A stretch of 64,000 nucleotides of DNA from the NCBI GenBank assembly GCA_010645155.1, contig JAAGOF010000185.1, forward strand, positions 415,274 through 479,273. Reading direction: 5' to 3'. Shown piece after piece: positions 1 through 11,962 of the stretch (the stretch's first letter is position 1; every line of letters begins with the position of its first letter). Under the pieces are notes generated by a model. It was not told the DNA's origin and did no database searches. It worked only from the letters and a program-made list of their open reading frames with translations. This stretch comes from Tigriopus japonicus. Lineage: Eukaryota; Arthropoda; Copepoda; Harpacticoida; Harpacticidae. Position numbers and translations under genes: made by a program.

Positions 1-2
1 AC

Positions 3-1411
3 AGCAACAGTCCCAGTCACAATCAGAATCATCCACACGATCACAATGTGCACAATAGAATCAATCATCAAAACGGCCATTCCAATGGCACGAAGTCACC
101 CGAGAACAACTCCTTCAAACAACATGGCGAAGATTTGCAGAGGAAAAAGGTATATTGTCAAACCTGGATTGTACTGGTGTGTTTTGAGTTGGCAGTGTTG
201 CCATTTTTGCCTCAGATTTGTCGTCCCTTGTCTTTCAAAAAACAAGCTTTCTGACCCGAAAATCTAAGCAAAGCTAAAGATGCTGTGCCAAAAGCGAACT
301 TGGAAACGGAAACACATCAGTAGATTGTAGAGTTTCTTTCGAGGTTGCTTCAGAAATTGTTCGAAACTTGCGATGGTTATCGATATTTTTTACTACTCTC
401 ATCACGTTTCAGGAGGAACTATTGCAACGAATCAGTCAGAAATTGGATGTTTTGAGGTCTGAACAGCTCTCACTCAAGGAGGAGATGGCACTCAACGAGG
501 AATTGGGGTTACAGGTCAGCCATCTGGTCCACCAATTAGCCAAACCCAACGAATGTGTCAAATTCAACCTCCATGTGGAAGAGATTGACAAGATCACCAG
601 CCTCCTTCTGGGATTATCGGGACGATTAGCCCGGACAGAAAACTGTCTTTCCACTCTAACTGATGACAATCCGGCCGAAAGGGTTAGTTTCCATGATTGG
701 CTCTATCGATTTTGACACCTGTTTTCAGATTTTACTGCAAGAAACCTTGTGCTTGTGCGCTCTCAGAACATTTTGATCTGTTATTAACACTTTCTTGACA
801 TAAGCCAAAGGGTTTGATTCAAAAGCACATTATAACAGGAAGAAAGTGAATATGTGGGTATTACGTTACGATATAGTGACATGGATCATTTTGGGCACCA
901 TAACATTTTGGTAAAGAGTTCAAATGACTTACCTTTTTTTACCACTGCACCGTTTTGGCCATTTACACTTTCTCCCGACTCTTAAGCATCCATGACGGGA
1001 GGCTTTTTTGCAAATCACGACGACGATTTTAAAGTGCTCCCTTTCTTCTTTTGCTTCCAGAAATGCTTGGAAGGCAAGCGGAAGAAATTGGCCGAACAGT
1101 TGGACGAGGCCAAAAGACTCAAGGAGAACATTGACCGGCGATCCGCTACGGTTTCTTCGTTCCTTCACCAATACTTGAATGAGGAGCAATATGCAGACTA
1201 TGATCACTTTGTCAAAATGAAGGCTAAACTCATCATGGACTCCAGAGAGATCAGTGACAAGATCAAGTTGGGTGAGGAGCAAATCAAGGCCTTGAGGGAC
1301 TCCCTGTCTTTTCCTTCTCCATCAGTAACGCCCACTCAGGGGAAAACGAGCCTGGTTCATGTATCGTTTTCCCCGCCTCCGTCGGTTGTACCTCCTCCTC
1401 ACCCAGAGTGA
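3..1411 (+). CDS. shrm: Shroom family protein, C-terminal part (ASD2 domain)
   Basis: This is the 3' end of a Shroom gene, an actin- and Rho-kinase-binding regulator of apical constriction; the 5' part lies outside the window. Three coding exons join in phase 0: 3-149 (partial), 413-682 and 1061-1411 with its stop. Splice sites are AAAAAG|GTATAT, TTTCAG|GAGGAA, AAAGG|GTTAGT and TTCCAG|AAATGC. The joined 255 residues start with an Asn/His-rich linker and continue into a helical coiled coil. Blocks such as LLLGLSGRLARTENCL, LKENIDRR and KIKLGEEQIKAL match the Apx/Shroom domain 2, which binds ROCK in known Shrooms. The last ~35 residues form a Pro/Ser-rich tail. An AATAAA at 1726-1731 is the likely polyadenylation signal. 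Family identification is strong; the upstream exon structure cannot be seen. Confidence 0.9.
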
Positions 1412-1850
1412 GTAGAGGCCACGCCCCTCGGATCCGCCTCAACTCTCGTGTGAGGAGCTGATTTTGTGACGAAAAATCAGCTTTCAATCTTATTGAGAAC
1501 TCTCCTGGAACTACTGTGATAGATGAATATAAAAAAGAAGGAAAAAAATGTTTCAAGAAATAATCTGGAGCTTTTGGTGACATGGATCGCCGTTCTGGAT
1601 GGCCGAGAATATCTTTAGTGTAAGGCTTGGGATTTGAGGTCCTAGCCTTTATGTGCTCACTCCTCAATGTTACCTCCTTTGTTCCATGTTAAATGTGATG
1701 GGAGGGAATTTTATTATTCATGTGAAATAAATCTGTCTTCAAAAACCTTATCTTTGGTACTTATTTAAATGTTAGTCTTATATCGTCATGGTGAAATCGA
1801 ATGGCGAGATTTACCTTTTAAATTTTGGAATTACCGTATTTCATAATGAC

Positions 1851-2491
1851 TAGGGCTCGGATCAAGTTGCTGTTTTTCTGGCCTGAAGTTGCAGTTTTTA
1901 GTCTAAAATTGCAAAAAAAAAAAATTAAAAGTTGCCCTCAAATCGACAAAAGTTTATAAGAGGTGGTGTTTCCGGTCTAAAAATGTCAAATTTGGCAAAA
2001 TATGTGTTATGTACTAATAACGACAAACATGGGAAACCGGGAGAACAGTGGATAAGTTTATTCGGTAGAATAATGAAGGAGAATGGATGACAACAGAAAC
2101 TATACAAACGGTTTAAATAGGAAGGGGAACGCACAACGAGGCATAAAGGAGAGCAGAAAGAAATATATCACAATATGCTTCTCATTTTTTAGTTAAAATT
2201 TGAAGTCTTAAATCTGCCTTTTCTTTAAACCTTTTACGTTCTTAAGAACGCAGTTTTGCTTTGCACAAATTATTCAAGAATAAAGAAAATATAAATAGAT
2301 CATGCCAAAGTACGTGTAAAAAATATATTTGGAACAAAATCCCACAGAATTTAAGTTTTCGAGGCAAAAAAACGCCAAAAGTTGTTTTTTGCGAAAAAAT
2401 TAAAAGATGCTAAATTTGATATAAATGGCAAAAAGTTGCATTTTTGGTGCCATATTAGCTGCATTTAGCAACTTTGTCCGAGCCCCCCCTA
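1851..2491. mobile_element. Non-autonomous inverted-repeat element (MITE-like), 641 bp
   Basis: The left end TAGGGCTCGGATCAAGTTGC and the right end, read in reverse complement as TAGGGGGGGCTCGGACAAAG, form an imperfect terminal inverted repeat. The interior is AT-rich, lacks a credible ORF, and repeats the subterminal motif AAGTTGC in several degenerate forms on both sides. I could not find a convincing target-site duplication, so the superfamily is uncertain; the ends resemble hAT-type MITEs. Confidence 0.6.
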
Positions 2492-3538
2492 TTGCTTGAC
2501 ATTATTGGACATAGCCTCTGTAAAACAGAATGGGATTGAAACTCAAAAGCAAAATTTTTTAAAATACAAAAACCATTACTCCCATTTAAGATGCACCAAA
2601 AATTACTTCAACTTCAAATTCATCGAATCTGATCATTCCACGTCTGTGTAGGTGATTTTTTTCGGCGTCGACCAATCCGATCAAGGGGTTTTAGTCTTCA
2701 CCCTTTCTTCATTCGAAAAGGAATAGTTAAGAAAATGAAGAAATAGGAAAGAGCATAAAAGGTAATCAAATGCGAGCACCAATTAGGATATGAAAATTCG
2801 AAAAATGCTTCAGCCTTTTAAAGCTTATTTCAAAGTATTTGAAGAAGGCTCTTTCGTTCCTAATGAACTTTCTTGTTAGTTTATCTTAAAAATGTTTGTG
2901 ACATTGAACAATTTGATTGACAAAAAGACTGACAAATTGAGCCAAGCCCCGCGCAAATTTGGAAAGCCTGGTCGGGCATGGAATGAGCTCCTAAAACTTT
3001 TTTCAACTTTTAAGTTTGTTTAAGAAGGATACATTTTTTGGTTTTGATACTGTTTTTAAGACCTGCCTATTTTCGAAATTTAGATTCAACTTTTGGAAGA
3101 TCGCCTATCAGATAAAAAATGGCTCTTATCAAGAGGAAGACTTTTCCAGAATTTTACACTTTCATAAGTCCTTGAATAAAAGTATTAGGAAGTGTTCTCT
3201 TATTCAAACCGAGGCAATCAATCGTGTTTTGTATTGTACTAATATTTCTTGGATATGATAACAAAAAAGTACAAGAAAAGCAAAAACGTGAAAAATGCTT
3301 AGGAGTCCTTTGAAACAAAAAAACAAAATATTTTTTTTCGAATTTTCACAATCTAATTATTAACTTCTGAGTAACCTGGACAGGAATAAAAGTAACTTTC
3401 TGAGTTCTTAGTGATAGGATACAGGCAAAACTCGACAGCCCTCTGAATTTGCCGACAATGTAAAGAGGCAGAATTTCGGATCATGCAGAAAGTTTTGAAA
3501 AAATATTGTATTCTTTCAGACCACTGATGGGTCAGAAA
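2492..3538. other. Intergenic, no supported feature
   Basis: This AT-rich spacer lies between two transposon remnants. The longest forward ORF (3016-3258) has no recognisable domain and I treat it as chance. Confidence 0.6.
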
Positions 3539-3540
3539 TA

Positions 3541-4261
3541 CAGGGTGTCCCAGCCCAATTGTCGGGCGCAGAAAAAACGCAAAGCTTGCATGATTCAAGC
3601 TGAAACGCCAATTTCTCGCTTTTGTATGTATTCAGCAGTCTGCTAAATCTTTTTGCCTTTCAAATCAACGCGGTTGGTCAATCAATAATCATGCAATTGG
3701 CTAACAGAAACTGCATGGTGGATATGTACCGCGCCAGTGCCGACAACACTATTATCGCGTCAGTCATCGGTGTCAATGAGAGGACCATCAGGAGGGCGAG
3801 GGTAAGGTTTGAGGGACCTCATGCGTCTTCCAGCAAGATTTGGTACCCGGACACTCAGCCAAATCGTCCAAACCTGGATGGAGGACAACGTGGCATTCTG
3901 GCCAAAGGGGTTGTGGCCGTCCAACAGCCCAGACCTCAACCCCTTGAATTATGTTGTGTCCGGCGTCATGAATGCCAAGGCCCAGGCAACCCCTCACTCC
4001 AGTGTTGGCGCACTCAAGTCACTCATCACCAAGGAGTGGGGCAACCTCTCCGAGGACTTTTATCAAGAAGAGCTTGTCCTTCCACAGCCGTATCGAGGCC
4101 GCCATCGCAGCTGACAGGAGCCACATTGAGTAAATTGTTTGCTAATTGTGTGCACAAAATACGCAAAAATTTTGAAGATTGTATTCTTCTTATTGCCAAA
4201 GTTATTCTTTATGACTTTCAACAAGTCCGGCACCGGACAGTAATTGGGCTGGGACACCCTG
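3541..4261 (+). mobile_element. Internally deleted Tc1/mariner-superfamily transposon
   Basis: Perfect 20-bp terminal inverted repeats beginning CAGGGTGTCCCAGCCC are flanked by TA on both sides (3539-3540 and 4262-4263), the duplication typical of Tc1/mariner elements. At about 3690-3810 it keeps a helix-turn-helix fragment of a transposase (IIASVIGVNERTIRRAR). In another frame at about 3830-4085 it keeps the C-terminal part with WPSNSPDLNPLNYVV, the signature just before the last catalytic acidic residue. That acidic position reads N here. The middle of the DDE domain is missing, so the copy is inactive but could be mobilised in trans. At 721 bp it is about half the usual length of the family. 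Confidence 0.88.
3690..4114 (+). pseudogene. Transposase remnant of the Tc1/mariner element
   Basis: Two coding fragments in different frames are joined around 3805-3840. The first encodes the N-terminal DNA-binding helix-turn-helix, and the second encodes the C-terminal end with TRTLSQIVQTWMEDN and SPDLNPLNY. The frame change and the loss of roughly the central half of the catalytic domain show a degenerate gene. No complete transposase can be read. Confidence 0.8.
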
Positions 4262-4263
4262 TA

Positions 4264-4992
4264 TATTCATTTTTCCATATTTTGTCACAGCATGTCAAAA
4301 TGAACTACATTATTTCCTAAAACACAAGAAAGATGCAATTTTACGAATTTACGGCTTTTGAATTATAGAAAGGTCATATTGGTAGGTCCTCAAATCAAAT
4401 TTTATAAAATTCGGTAACGTTTAAAAAAATCAGTTTTGGTGCAATTTGACCATGGTCCTTCGAGAAATATCGAATGGCCACAAACGAATACAAAGACACG
4501 TTGGTGCAATATTATTTTTCCAATTTTCACTTGAAAACCTAACCTAATGTACTCAAATCAATTAAAAATATTGCTTTTCAAAAATGTGTATTTATTTTAG
4601 TATGTATAAAGTATTACTAGTAAATGTTATTTTAACATATTATGACAAAACATAGAAACATGAAAAGGTTCGAATTTAATTTGTGACATCAAAAATCTAT
4701 ATCATTTGTTTGGGAATTTGAATTTTCCCGGAACGTTTTTCAGCTTTTTTGGGCAAAAAATGAACCGGTTAAAATCAAATAACTTCTTAACAGCTGAGCA
4801 ACATATTTTCAAGCAATTTCGATTCAAAAGGTATCTCTATATCTGCTTTAAGAAAACGGACTAGACTAAAAAAATATTTTACTTGAAAGGTTTTTAGGTG
4901 TATAACTTTTCATCTAGACCTGACTTTGGGAAACTCAGAAAATCAAAGTTGTTCCTCTTGGTTCCTGAGTCTGAAACATATCTCGTAGTTAA
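4264..4992. other. Intergenic, no supported feature
   Basis: An AT-rich unique-looking spacer with no ORF, hairpin or repeat that I could support. Confidence 0.5.
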
Positions 4993-5439
4993 GGGTGCAG
5001 ATTTCTGGCAAATAAAACATGCCATTTTTGGCCCCAAAAATGGCAAATAAAAGTGTCCAAATTGGCAAATAAAATGGCAAATAAGCAATTAAATGGCAAA
5101 TAGATACGAAAATTTACCAAAATATGGCAAAACTGGCCACTAAACAATAATCAATAAATCCCCTAAACGAAACATTTTGGGCAAAATGTTTTTTTTTCCT
5201 ATTTTTGAACAAAAAAAGACAATTTCTGCGTTGATTTGCCCAAAAACAACAAATTTTGCATTTAATTGCCCAAAAACAACAAATTTTGCATTTAATTGCC
5301 CAAAAACCGACAACTTTTGTATTTATTTGCCCAAAAATGGCAAATAAAATGAGAAATGGCAAAAAAACTTTAAAAGCTAACAAATAGCAAATAAACATGT
5401 TTTTGGGCATAAAATCTTATTTGCCTGAAATCTGCACCC
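4993..5439. mobile_element. Inverted-repeat element with self-similar core
   Basis: The left end GGGTGCAGATTTCTGGCAAA and the reverse complement of the right end, GGGTGCAGATTTCAGGCAAA, form about 23-bp terminal inverted repeats. The core is made of multiple copies of GGCAAATAAAA or its complement, plus a 30-bp tandem array. No ORF longer than about 100 codons is present. The target-site duplication is not clear, so the superfamily is open. Confidence 0.7.
5229..5340. repeat. 30-bp tandem repeat, about 3.7 copies
   Basis: The unit ACAAATTTTGCATTTAATTG followed by CCCAAAAACA repeats with a 30-bp period inside the inverted-repeat element at 4993-5439. The first two full copies are nearly identical and the third is diverged. 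Confidence 0.8.
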
Positions 5440-6202
5440 GAACTCTTAGTGTTAGGGAATTTCCATAGACACATGATATGATTTTTTCAATACCGTGATG
5501 TGGTGATAAAAATACAGCAAAATGACATAAACTACATGGAATTTGCCGCTTACATCAGGGCTTCGTTACATGCAAAATCAATAAAGAGTTCGAAGAGCCT
5601 TGACCTATTAAGTTAGTGTTAGACACCGAGCTCGGTTTCTCAAGTGGTCAGAGCGAACTTTGATCCCTGTACGTTACAGCTTATAAGAAATAATAACAAA
5701 AAGGTAAAGCCTTAACTTTTCCTTCGACTATCCTAAAGATTTAAATATTTTACCCGTTTTCAACATATATTTACTTACAACTTTCGGTAGGATGTTTCCG
5801 AATTTTTACATTTTTGTTCCTCATATGTACGACAGTAAAAATAAGGCCAAGTTGCCATAAGTGTCCCATTTCTTTTTTTGCGATATGTGCTTTTTCATTG
5901 TTTCATATTTATCCTCGGAATCGAATCCACAGTTCCCATAATGATTTTATGCTTTTGAAGTGTTTTCCCGATCAAAAATCACTTTCAAAATCTGTTAACA
6001 AAGCAGACAAACCATACTTTTTTCTTGTTTCAAAAATCCCGCCAACATTTTGAGAGAAAGATTTTGGAACGAAACTTGTCATCGGCTTCCATTAGAGTTT
6101 TTTTGCAATTTAAATCTCCCCCTCTACTGATCCATCCAAATAAGGCAACACCATGTTTAAAGGAAAAATGTGTTACTCTGTATTTTTTGGAAATATTAAG
6201 AA

Positions 6203-6490
6203 TAGTGATGGACTGACAGGGCTCTTAACCGAAACCGTAACCAAAAGCAGTTGATTGCAAAATTATGTGCGTGCATATTTCAACTTAAAATCTATTTGGC
6301 CCAGTGTTCGAAATTTGGTAATCTCTTGTTTCAAAAAATCGGAAAATGAAAATGCAGATATTGTTGGACTTGATTGTTTTCAAACTCCATTCCTTATAAA
6401 TGCTAGTCGGCTTTCGGTTTCGGAAGGCAAAATCGAAACCGAAACCGAAATTTCGGCCAAAAGCGTCAAAACTTTGTGGATGTTTTTTTG
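6203..6490. mobile_element. Degenerate relative of the hAT-like MITE at 8169
   Basis: The left end TAGTGATGGACTGACAGGGC and the following CTCTTAACCGAAACCG match the left end of the element at 8169-8446. The internal segment GCTTTCGGTTTCGGAAGG near 6410 matches its right half. The right terminus is not recognisable, so the copy is truncated or strongly diverged and the end given is approximate. Confidence 0.5.
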
Positions 6491-8160
6491 ACCTTCTTGG
6501 AAAAGGCATTGATTGACCGAATTATTCATTCAATTCATAACATCTCATAATATAAAAATAACTCTCGATGCACATTTGGCACAATTGATTTGCTCCTTTT
6601 GAACAAAGACACATTTGGTTCCCGTAAAGCATAACTTTGTTTACATTATCAATTTGCACCATAAAGCATGTTTAAGGTAAAATATAATTGCATCAAATTC
6701 CAAGGCCTAACAATAACAATTATGGGGATAAAAGGTAATATCTTGCGTTGATATTTCAAAGGTCGACATTGATCTGCAAGAAATGTTGAAGGTGTAACTC
6801 CGAAGCAGATTTTCTTAAATGTCACCCATATTATTAGAATATTATTTAACCGTTCTAAACTCAACACTTTTTGAATACATATCCAGACTTGTTACAAACA
6901 AGGAGCAAAATCAAAAAGACTCCAAATGAACGAGTTTGACGATAAATGACGTCATGGAATTCAGACATGTTGGCGCTTCCCAGTTGGACATCACTTTTTT
7001 TAGCCTTGAAGTTAGAAGACCTTGCAATGAAACCGATTGAAAAATCAACCCTAGCTAAACGAGCTTGAACTTCAGACTTTGACCAAAACAGTGATAGTTA
7101 CCGTTGCCATTGAAATGCATTTGCCATCATCAGTTATGAAAGAAGAGCCACGATTATGTTTTGAATGAAATATGTATTTATACTAGAATTTGAACTGATG
7201 CCTTTGGTCATTTGCGGGCGAAAAAAAGTTAAGAAGTGTTATTACTAAAGTACAGTATTTAATGTTCACTTAACATGATTGTACGTTTTCGTAAGTCACG
7301 CCTTTACGTACCCGATGATTAAAATTGACTAGAAGTTATTTACTCTTTCGTACAGAGATATGAGAGGTGCATAAATTGAATAAAAAACATGACCTGGAAA
7401 AACAATCGCATTTTCCTTGTTCCACAATGTCTGACTCTTTTCATTGCGAAATGTCTGGAACGATTTTCCACCAGATTTTTTTTTTTTTAAACTAGTTAAT
7501 ATTGTGTGGCTATTTTAGTGAGCTTTTCTAACATTGATTTTCGGCTTTGAAAGTATGATAGGCTATGAATTTACAGATTAAACGTACAATTATTTTGAAG
7601 ATTTACCCAAGCCAGGAACAAAGCCAATCCACCAAAGCCTCGTTTTTATAGAACGAACGATTGATTTCAATTTCCGATGTATCTGATTCATTTCCATGAC
7701 GAAGAGATAAGCAAAATAAAATGTTTAAAAATTACATTTTGAGAACAAACAAGAATATGTCTCAAACTTTTGCGATCCATAAAAAACAGAAACATGCGCC
7801 TCATTTGCTCTGCATTCTATGAAAATCAATTCAAATTCTGCAATATTTCCCTCTTTTTGAACAACGTGGATTTTTATTTCTTATTATTTTTTGTTTACAA
7901 TTTCTGCAATCATAAAATTGTCTAAAAGTTTGGCTGATCATGTCTAGCATGTGTTGCATGGCCAAAATTGTGGAGCATGACTAAAAGGCGACATCTTGTC
8001 TTCATTAGTTTTAGGATTCAAGAAAGGACAAAGTCTTTTGGAATATATTTGATTTACAAATCTACTGAAATAATGCTTCCAATGCATCTTTTTCAGTAGT
8101 TTGGATAAACCATGTATCAGTGATAAACATTTGAAAAAATGCACTATGCAATCCAAGAAT
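6491..8160. other. Intergenic, no supported feature
   Basis: AT-rich DNA with only short ORFs that show no domain or codon signal. Confidence 0.5.
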
Positions 8161-8168
8161 GCTAAAAG

Positions 8169-8446
8169 TAGTGATGCACTAAAAGGGCTCTCAACCGAAA
8201 CCGAAACTAAAAGCACCTGACTATAAAGTAACATATGGGCAAAATTCACTTCAAAATAAATAAATTTGTCGTATGTTCTATGTTGAGTAATCGAAAATAT
8301 AAAAAATGGGAAAACTTAAGATTCAGAGTTTTTTGGACCAAAAAAAATCTTCGACTTTGTTGTCAAATTCCATTCTTTATAATGCATATTTGCTTTCGGT
8401 TTCGGTAGGAATACCCAAAAACGAAACCTCTTTCAGTCCATTACTT
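8169..8446. mobile_element. hAT-like MITE with 8-bp target duplication
   Basis: The element begins TAGTGATGCACTAAAAGG and ends, in reverse complement, AAGTAATGGACTGAAAGAGG. It is flanked by identical 8-bp direct repeats GCTAAAAG at 8161-8168 and 8447-8454, the duplication length of hAT transposons. The interior contains CGAAACCGAAAC-type motifs near both ends and no coding capacity (278 bp). Confidence 0.8.
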
Positions 8447-8454
8447 GCTAAAAG

Positions 8455-10404
8455 GTAAAAAATTGAATGTTCAACACCATAAAAGGCAAGAAATATTGCT
8501 ACTACTCAAGATGAGTTTGTTCATAAATATCGAATTAGATCTAGAAATTGGCTTATAAAGCTAAAGCTGGTGATAAAATGGCACATATTCCGTTAAAATT
8601 ATGTAGAAAAATAGGCTGATTTTTATGAACGAGAAATTGCAGTGCCTTTGTCTTGCTATCCTCTAACGGCGGAAAAAATGCTAGTAGTGCAAAAATCCTT
8701 GCTTTTTGTGTATTTTAAGACTGGATAAGGGCTTTATCCATGAATGCTCATTCCAAATCATAATGATTTTCTCTAGGGTAACGTAATTTTGGCAGGAATT
8801 TCTAGTGATGTCATGATTTTTGGCGGGAAGAAAAGTTCAGAAGATGTGTGCTTCTGATGAGCATGCAAGGTAGCTAAAACCAAGATTTAAGCATGGTAAT
8901 TGCAACATATTTTTTCTCATATGCACAACTTGAAGTCAGAATAGCAATTCTAGACATTTTTTGGCACAATAATATGTTTTGTTGCTTTTATCGAAAATTT
9001 CGTAACATAAATTGAGAGGGTTCTTCCGAGCTTTTGAGTCAGGAATGCCCGACTTTGAATAACAAGATGGCCACAGGAGATCGGTTTTTGGGGCAACTAA
9101 ACCTAAAACCAAATAATTTGTTTTATTGAAGGCTTCCAATTTCTCCTTTTGTTTTTAAATTACTTTGCAATGCTCCTCAACATACATTAACCATGCCATT
9201 GCTCTTAAATATGTCATTTTTTCGAACAATCTGACCTTTGAAAACTCAAACATTTTTTTTTTGGCAAGCCTAGGCTGCTAACGATATTCTTAACGAGTTT
9301 ATGTAAATGAACTCGTCAAAACGTAGAAAAAAATGCGGCTTTTATTGGGAAAGATGAGTAAAAAGTAAAAAATAACGTATTTTGCTTACAAGTTGGAAAT
9401 ATAGATTGGTTTTCATCAAGAAAAGGCACGAAAAAGGTTTGGCTGGCAAAAGCAAAAAGAGTAATTTTAGTTTTGGCATAATTTTTGGACATATCACATT
9501 AATAAATACACTTTTAGGAATACCTTAATGATAATTAATATTAATGGCCTTTCATTAGACTTGAATTGGGCTAGAAAATTGAGGCTCCAAAGTGTATTCA
9601 GGATATTCCACGTTTCAATTTGGTCAAATTTGAACGGGCTATGTTTACAAACTTCACACAGCAACTATTGTGAGTTTGATCTTTTAAGGACAAAAAATTG
9701 TGTTCGTTATAACACATCGTTAATCTCTTTGTTAAATTGTAAACAAATGTACTTTGTTGTTTTGTGAGTTGTGCCTTAAACTTGTCTGGAGCTCAACACT
9801 GAAGGTCAGTAAGATTTCTTTTCGTCAAATGAGACACTTTTCCTTGAATTTTCTTTGTCATCAAGGCTTCTAATTTACTTAGTTTAAACATCCAAGCTTG
9901 TAATTAAGGAGCGTCTTTGGTTGCTCTGCACTTTCAATTTTCATTTCGGCGTCCACTCAAAGAGACCATTCAACAAACTACATTTCACATTTACATACCT
10001 TTCCTTCAAAATAGTTGATGATAAGCTCAGTTAATTTCTACTTTCAATGGGCACTCAAAATAACGATGTTTTTGAGAATATAATATGTATTTTGAGTGGG
10101 TGAGTCGTTCTTGAAAACAGAATCATAATTTTATAACGACTTCATCAATCTTAGAAATATCAAGCCTGAGAATACTTTAAACTGTGTTCTTCATTTGGTA
10201 ATTGATAACGTCATATGTCACGAATGATTCTTGATTTGATATGAGACAACCTTGTAAATTCAAAATTCATATATGCACAACAAAAAAATAACAATAAATC
10301 ATCCCAAAAACTTTTTGTGTAAAAATAATATTGACATAGGATTGAAGACCCACTTGAATAGTGGGTTGGTCAGGAAAAGTATTCAAAAAGTTGCCCAATC
10401 CTGC
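8455..10404. other. Intergenic, no supported feature
   Basis: AT-rich DNA. The best ORF (9528-9767) shows no domain. Nothing here supports a gene. Confidence 0.5.
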
Positions 10405-10548
10405 NNNNNNNNNNNNNNNNNNNNNNNNNNNNNNNNNNNNNNNNNNNNNNNNNNNNNNNNNNNNNNNNNNNNNNNNNNNNNNNNNNNNNNNNNNNNNNNN
10501 NNNNNNNNNNNNNNNNNNNNNNNNNNNNNNNNNNNNNNNNNNNNNNNN
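10405..10548. other. Assembly gap (144 N)
   Basis: A run of undetermined bases. ORFs reported across it are meaningless. Confidence 0.99.
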
Positions 10549-11962
10549 AAAAATAAAAATAAAAGAAGGAAAAATTCTGATGAAAGGGAAATCTGAAAAA
10601 AATGGCAAGGGTAAGTGGCTTATGAGAATTTGGGCAACAGTATCAGATATTTTGCACTTCACAAATTGTCTACTGGGCCCTGATAAAACGAAAAAATATG
10701 TACACAAAATGGCCCTAACGAAAAGGCATATTTGCACAAACACAAAATAACCCCCCATTGTACAGTGTTTATTGTGATTGTTTTCCATTACTAACAAGAG
10801 CAGCCAGAACTGGTATTTCAAAAAGTCTAGCCTACGATGAAATCAAACCAACCAAAAATTGCGGTTTACATAAAAACTAAGGCGTTAAGTTAAGCTTCGT
10901 GAACCGCGTCAAAAAAAAAAAGAGTTGCCTTCTGCATGCAAGATGGGTAAAGTAGGATTAAAGAAGAATTTACTTTTCTGATGAGGCCCTTTTCTGACTG
11001 ATTTTTTCGGCCTGCCAATCGAAAAATGGCGTTATTGTGGATCTATTCATCTGATTCAATCATTTCCTTGGGAATTGCCGATTTTTTAATACAAAAGTCA
11101 TGGTCTGGAGGGCTATCCCAAATCAGTTCCAATCCAAGCATCAAATGATCCTTCAGAAGAAGTCACTTAACATTGAAAACTACGTAAACTAGATCCTGAA
11201 GAAGATTTGGTTGGAAATGGCGAAACAGCCTCATCTTTAATTACCGTTTAACCAACCTATCCTTGCCCAATCAGCCTATTCTTGCGTTAGATCTGCTGTC
11301 AATACGAATTTTTGCAGAGCTCTTGTCAGTTCCGGTAGCTTAACCGGAACCGAAACCAAGGTTTCGAGCCAAATTTCATCTTTCAGTTCAGCTCTCTACT
11401 AATGTTAATGCTTTTGGAATGAATTTCAGATCATCACATACTTTGCAATAGTTCTTGTGGTTGAACCAGTGAAAGTACCTCAGATCCCTCTCGACCAAGT
11501 CACTACATACAATTCCAATGGACAACAAACTTGAAATGGTGGAAAAATCGCTGCGTCCAGATCCGTCAACGAGAAACTTGCGCGCGCAATACGTAGATGT
11601 AGAAACCGGGAATGCATGTGCGCACACGTGGGTGCGTAAATGGAATACTTGAAGCGTACTAAAGAAAGATCTTTCCTGCGCTCGTTCGTCTCCTACTTGA
11701 CAACATGAGACAATTCGAAACTGTCAGTGCATTTCAAGCTCGAGTTGAGGAAGGAGGTCCTTCAAGGAGAGCTCGTTGTTGAAGTGAAATCTTTATCTTA
11801 CTTGAGAATGAAATAAACAAGTGTGGGAGAAATCAGCTGTTCCCAATCAAACGAGTTTCCCCGAGACAAAGTTCCACTCCTTTTTGCATTGGATCTCCGT
11901 CCATTATTTGCCAGAGGAAGGAGGCATCATCATCTTCAACATCAATATTATCATCAATCGTC
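10549..11962. other. Intergenic and likely promoter/5'UTR of the PTR gene
   Basis: No coding region is seen. The last ~300 bp before the inferred start codon at 11963 are richer in G+C and probably contain the transcription start. At 11329-11400 a run with ACCGGAACCGAAACC and CTTTCAGTTCAG weakly resembles the hAT-like MITE termini seen at 8169-8446. No TATA box is evident. Confidence 0.4.

Noticed and set aside
5630..5680. tRNA-like stretch (CTCAAGTGGTCAGAGCGAAC)
   Set aside because: It resembles a tRNA A-box/D-arm, but no B-box or acceptor stem pairing follows.
10267..10821. ORFs spanning the N run
   Set aside because: They cross undetermined bases, so their translation is not real evidence.
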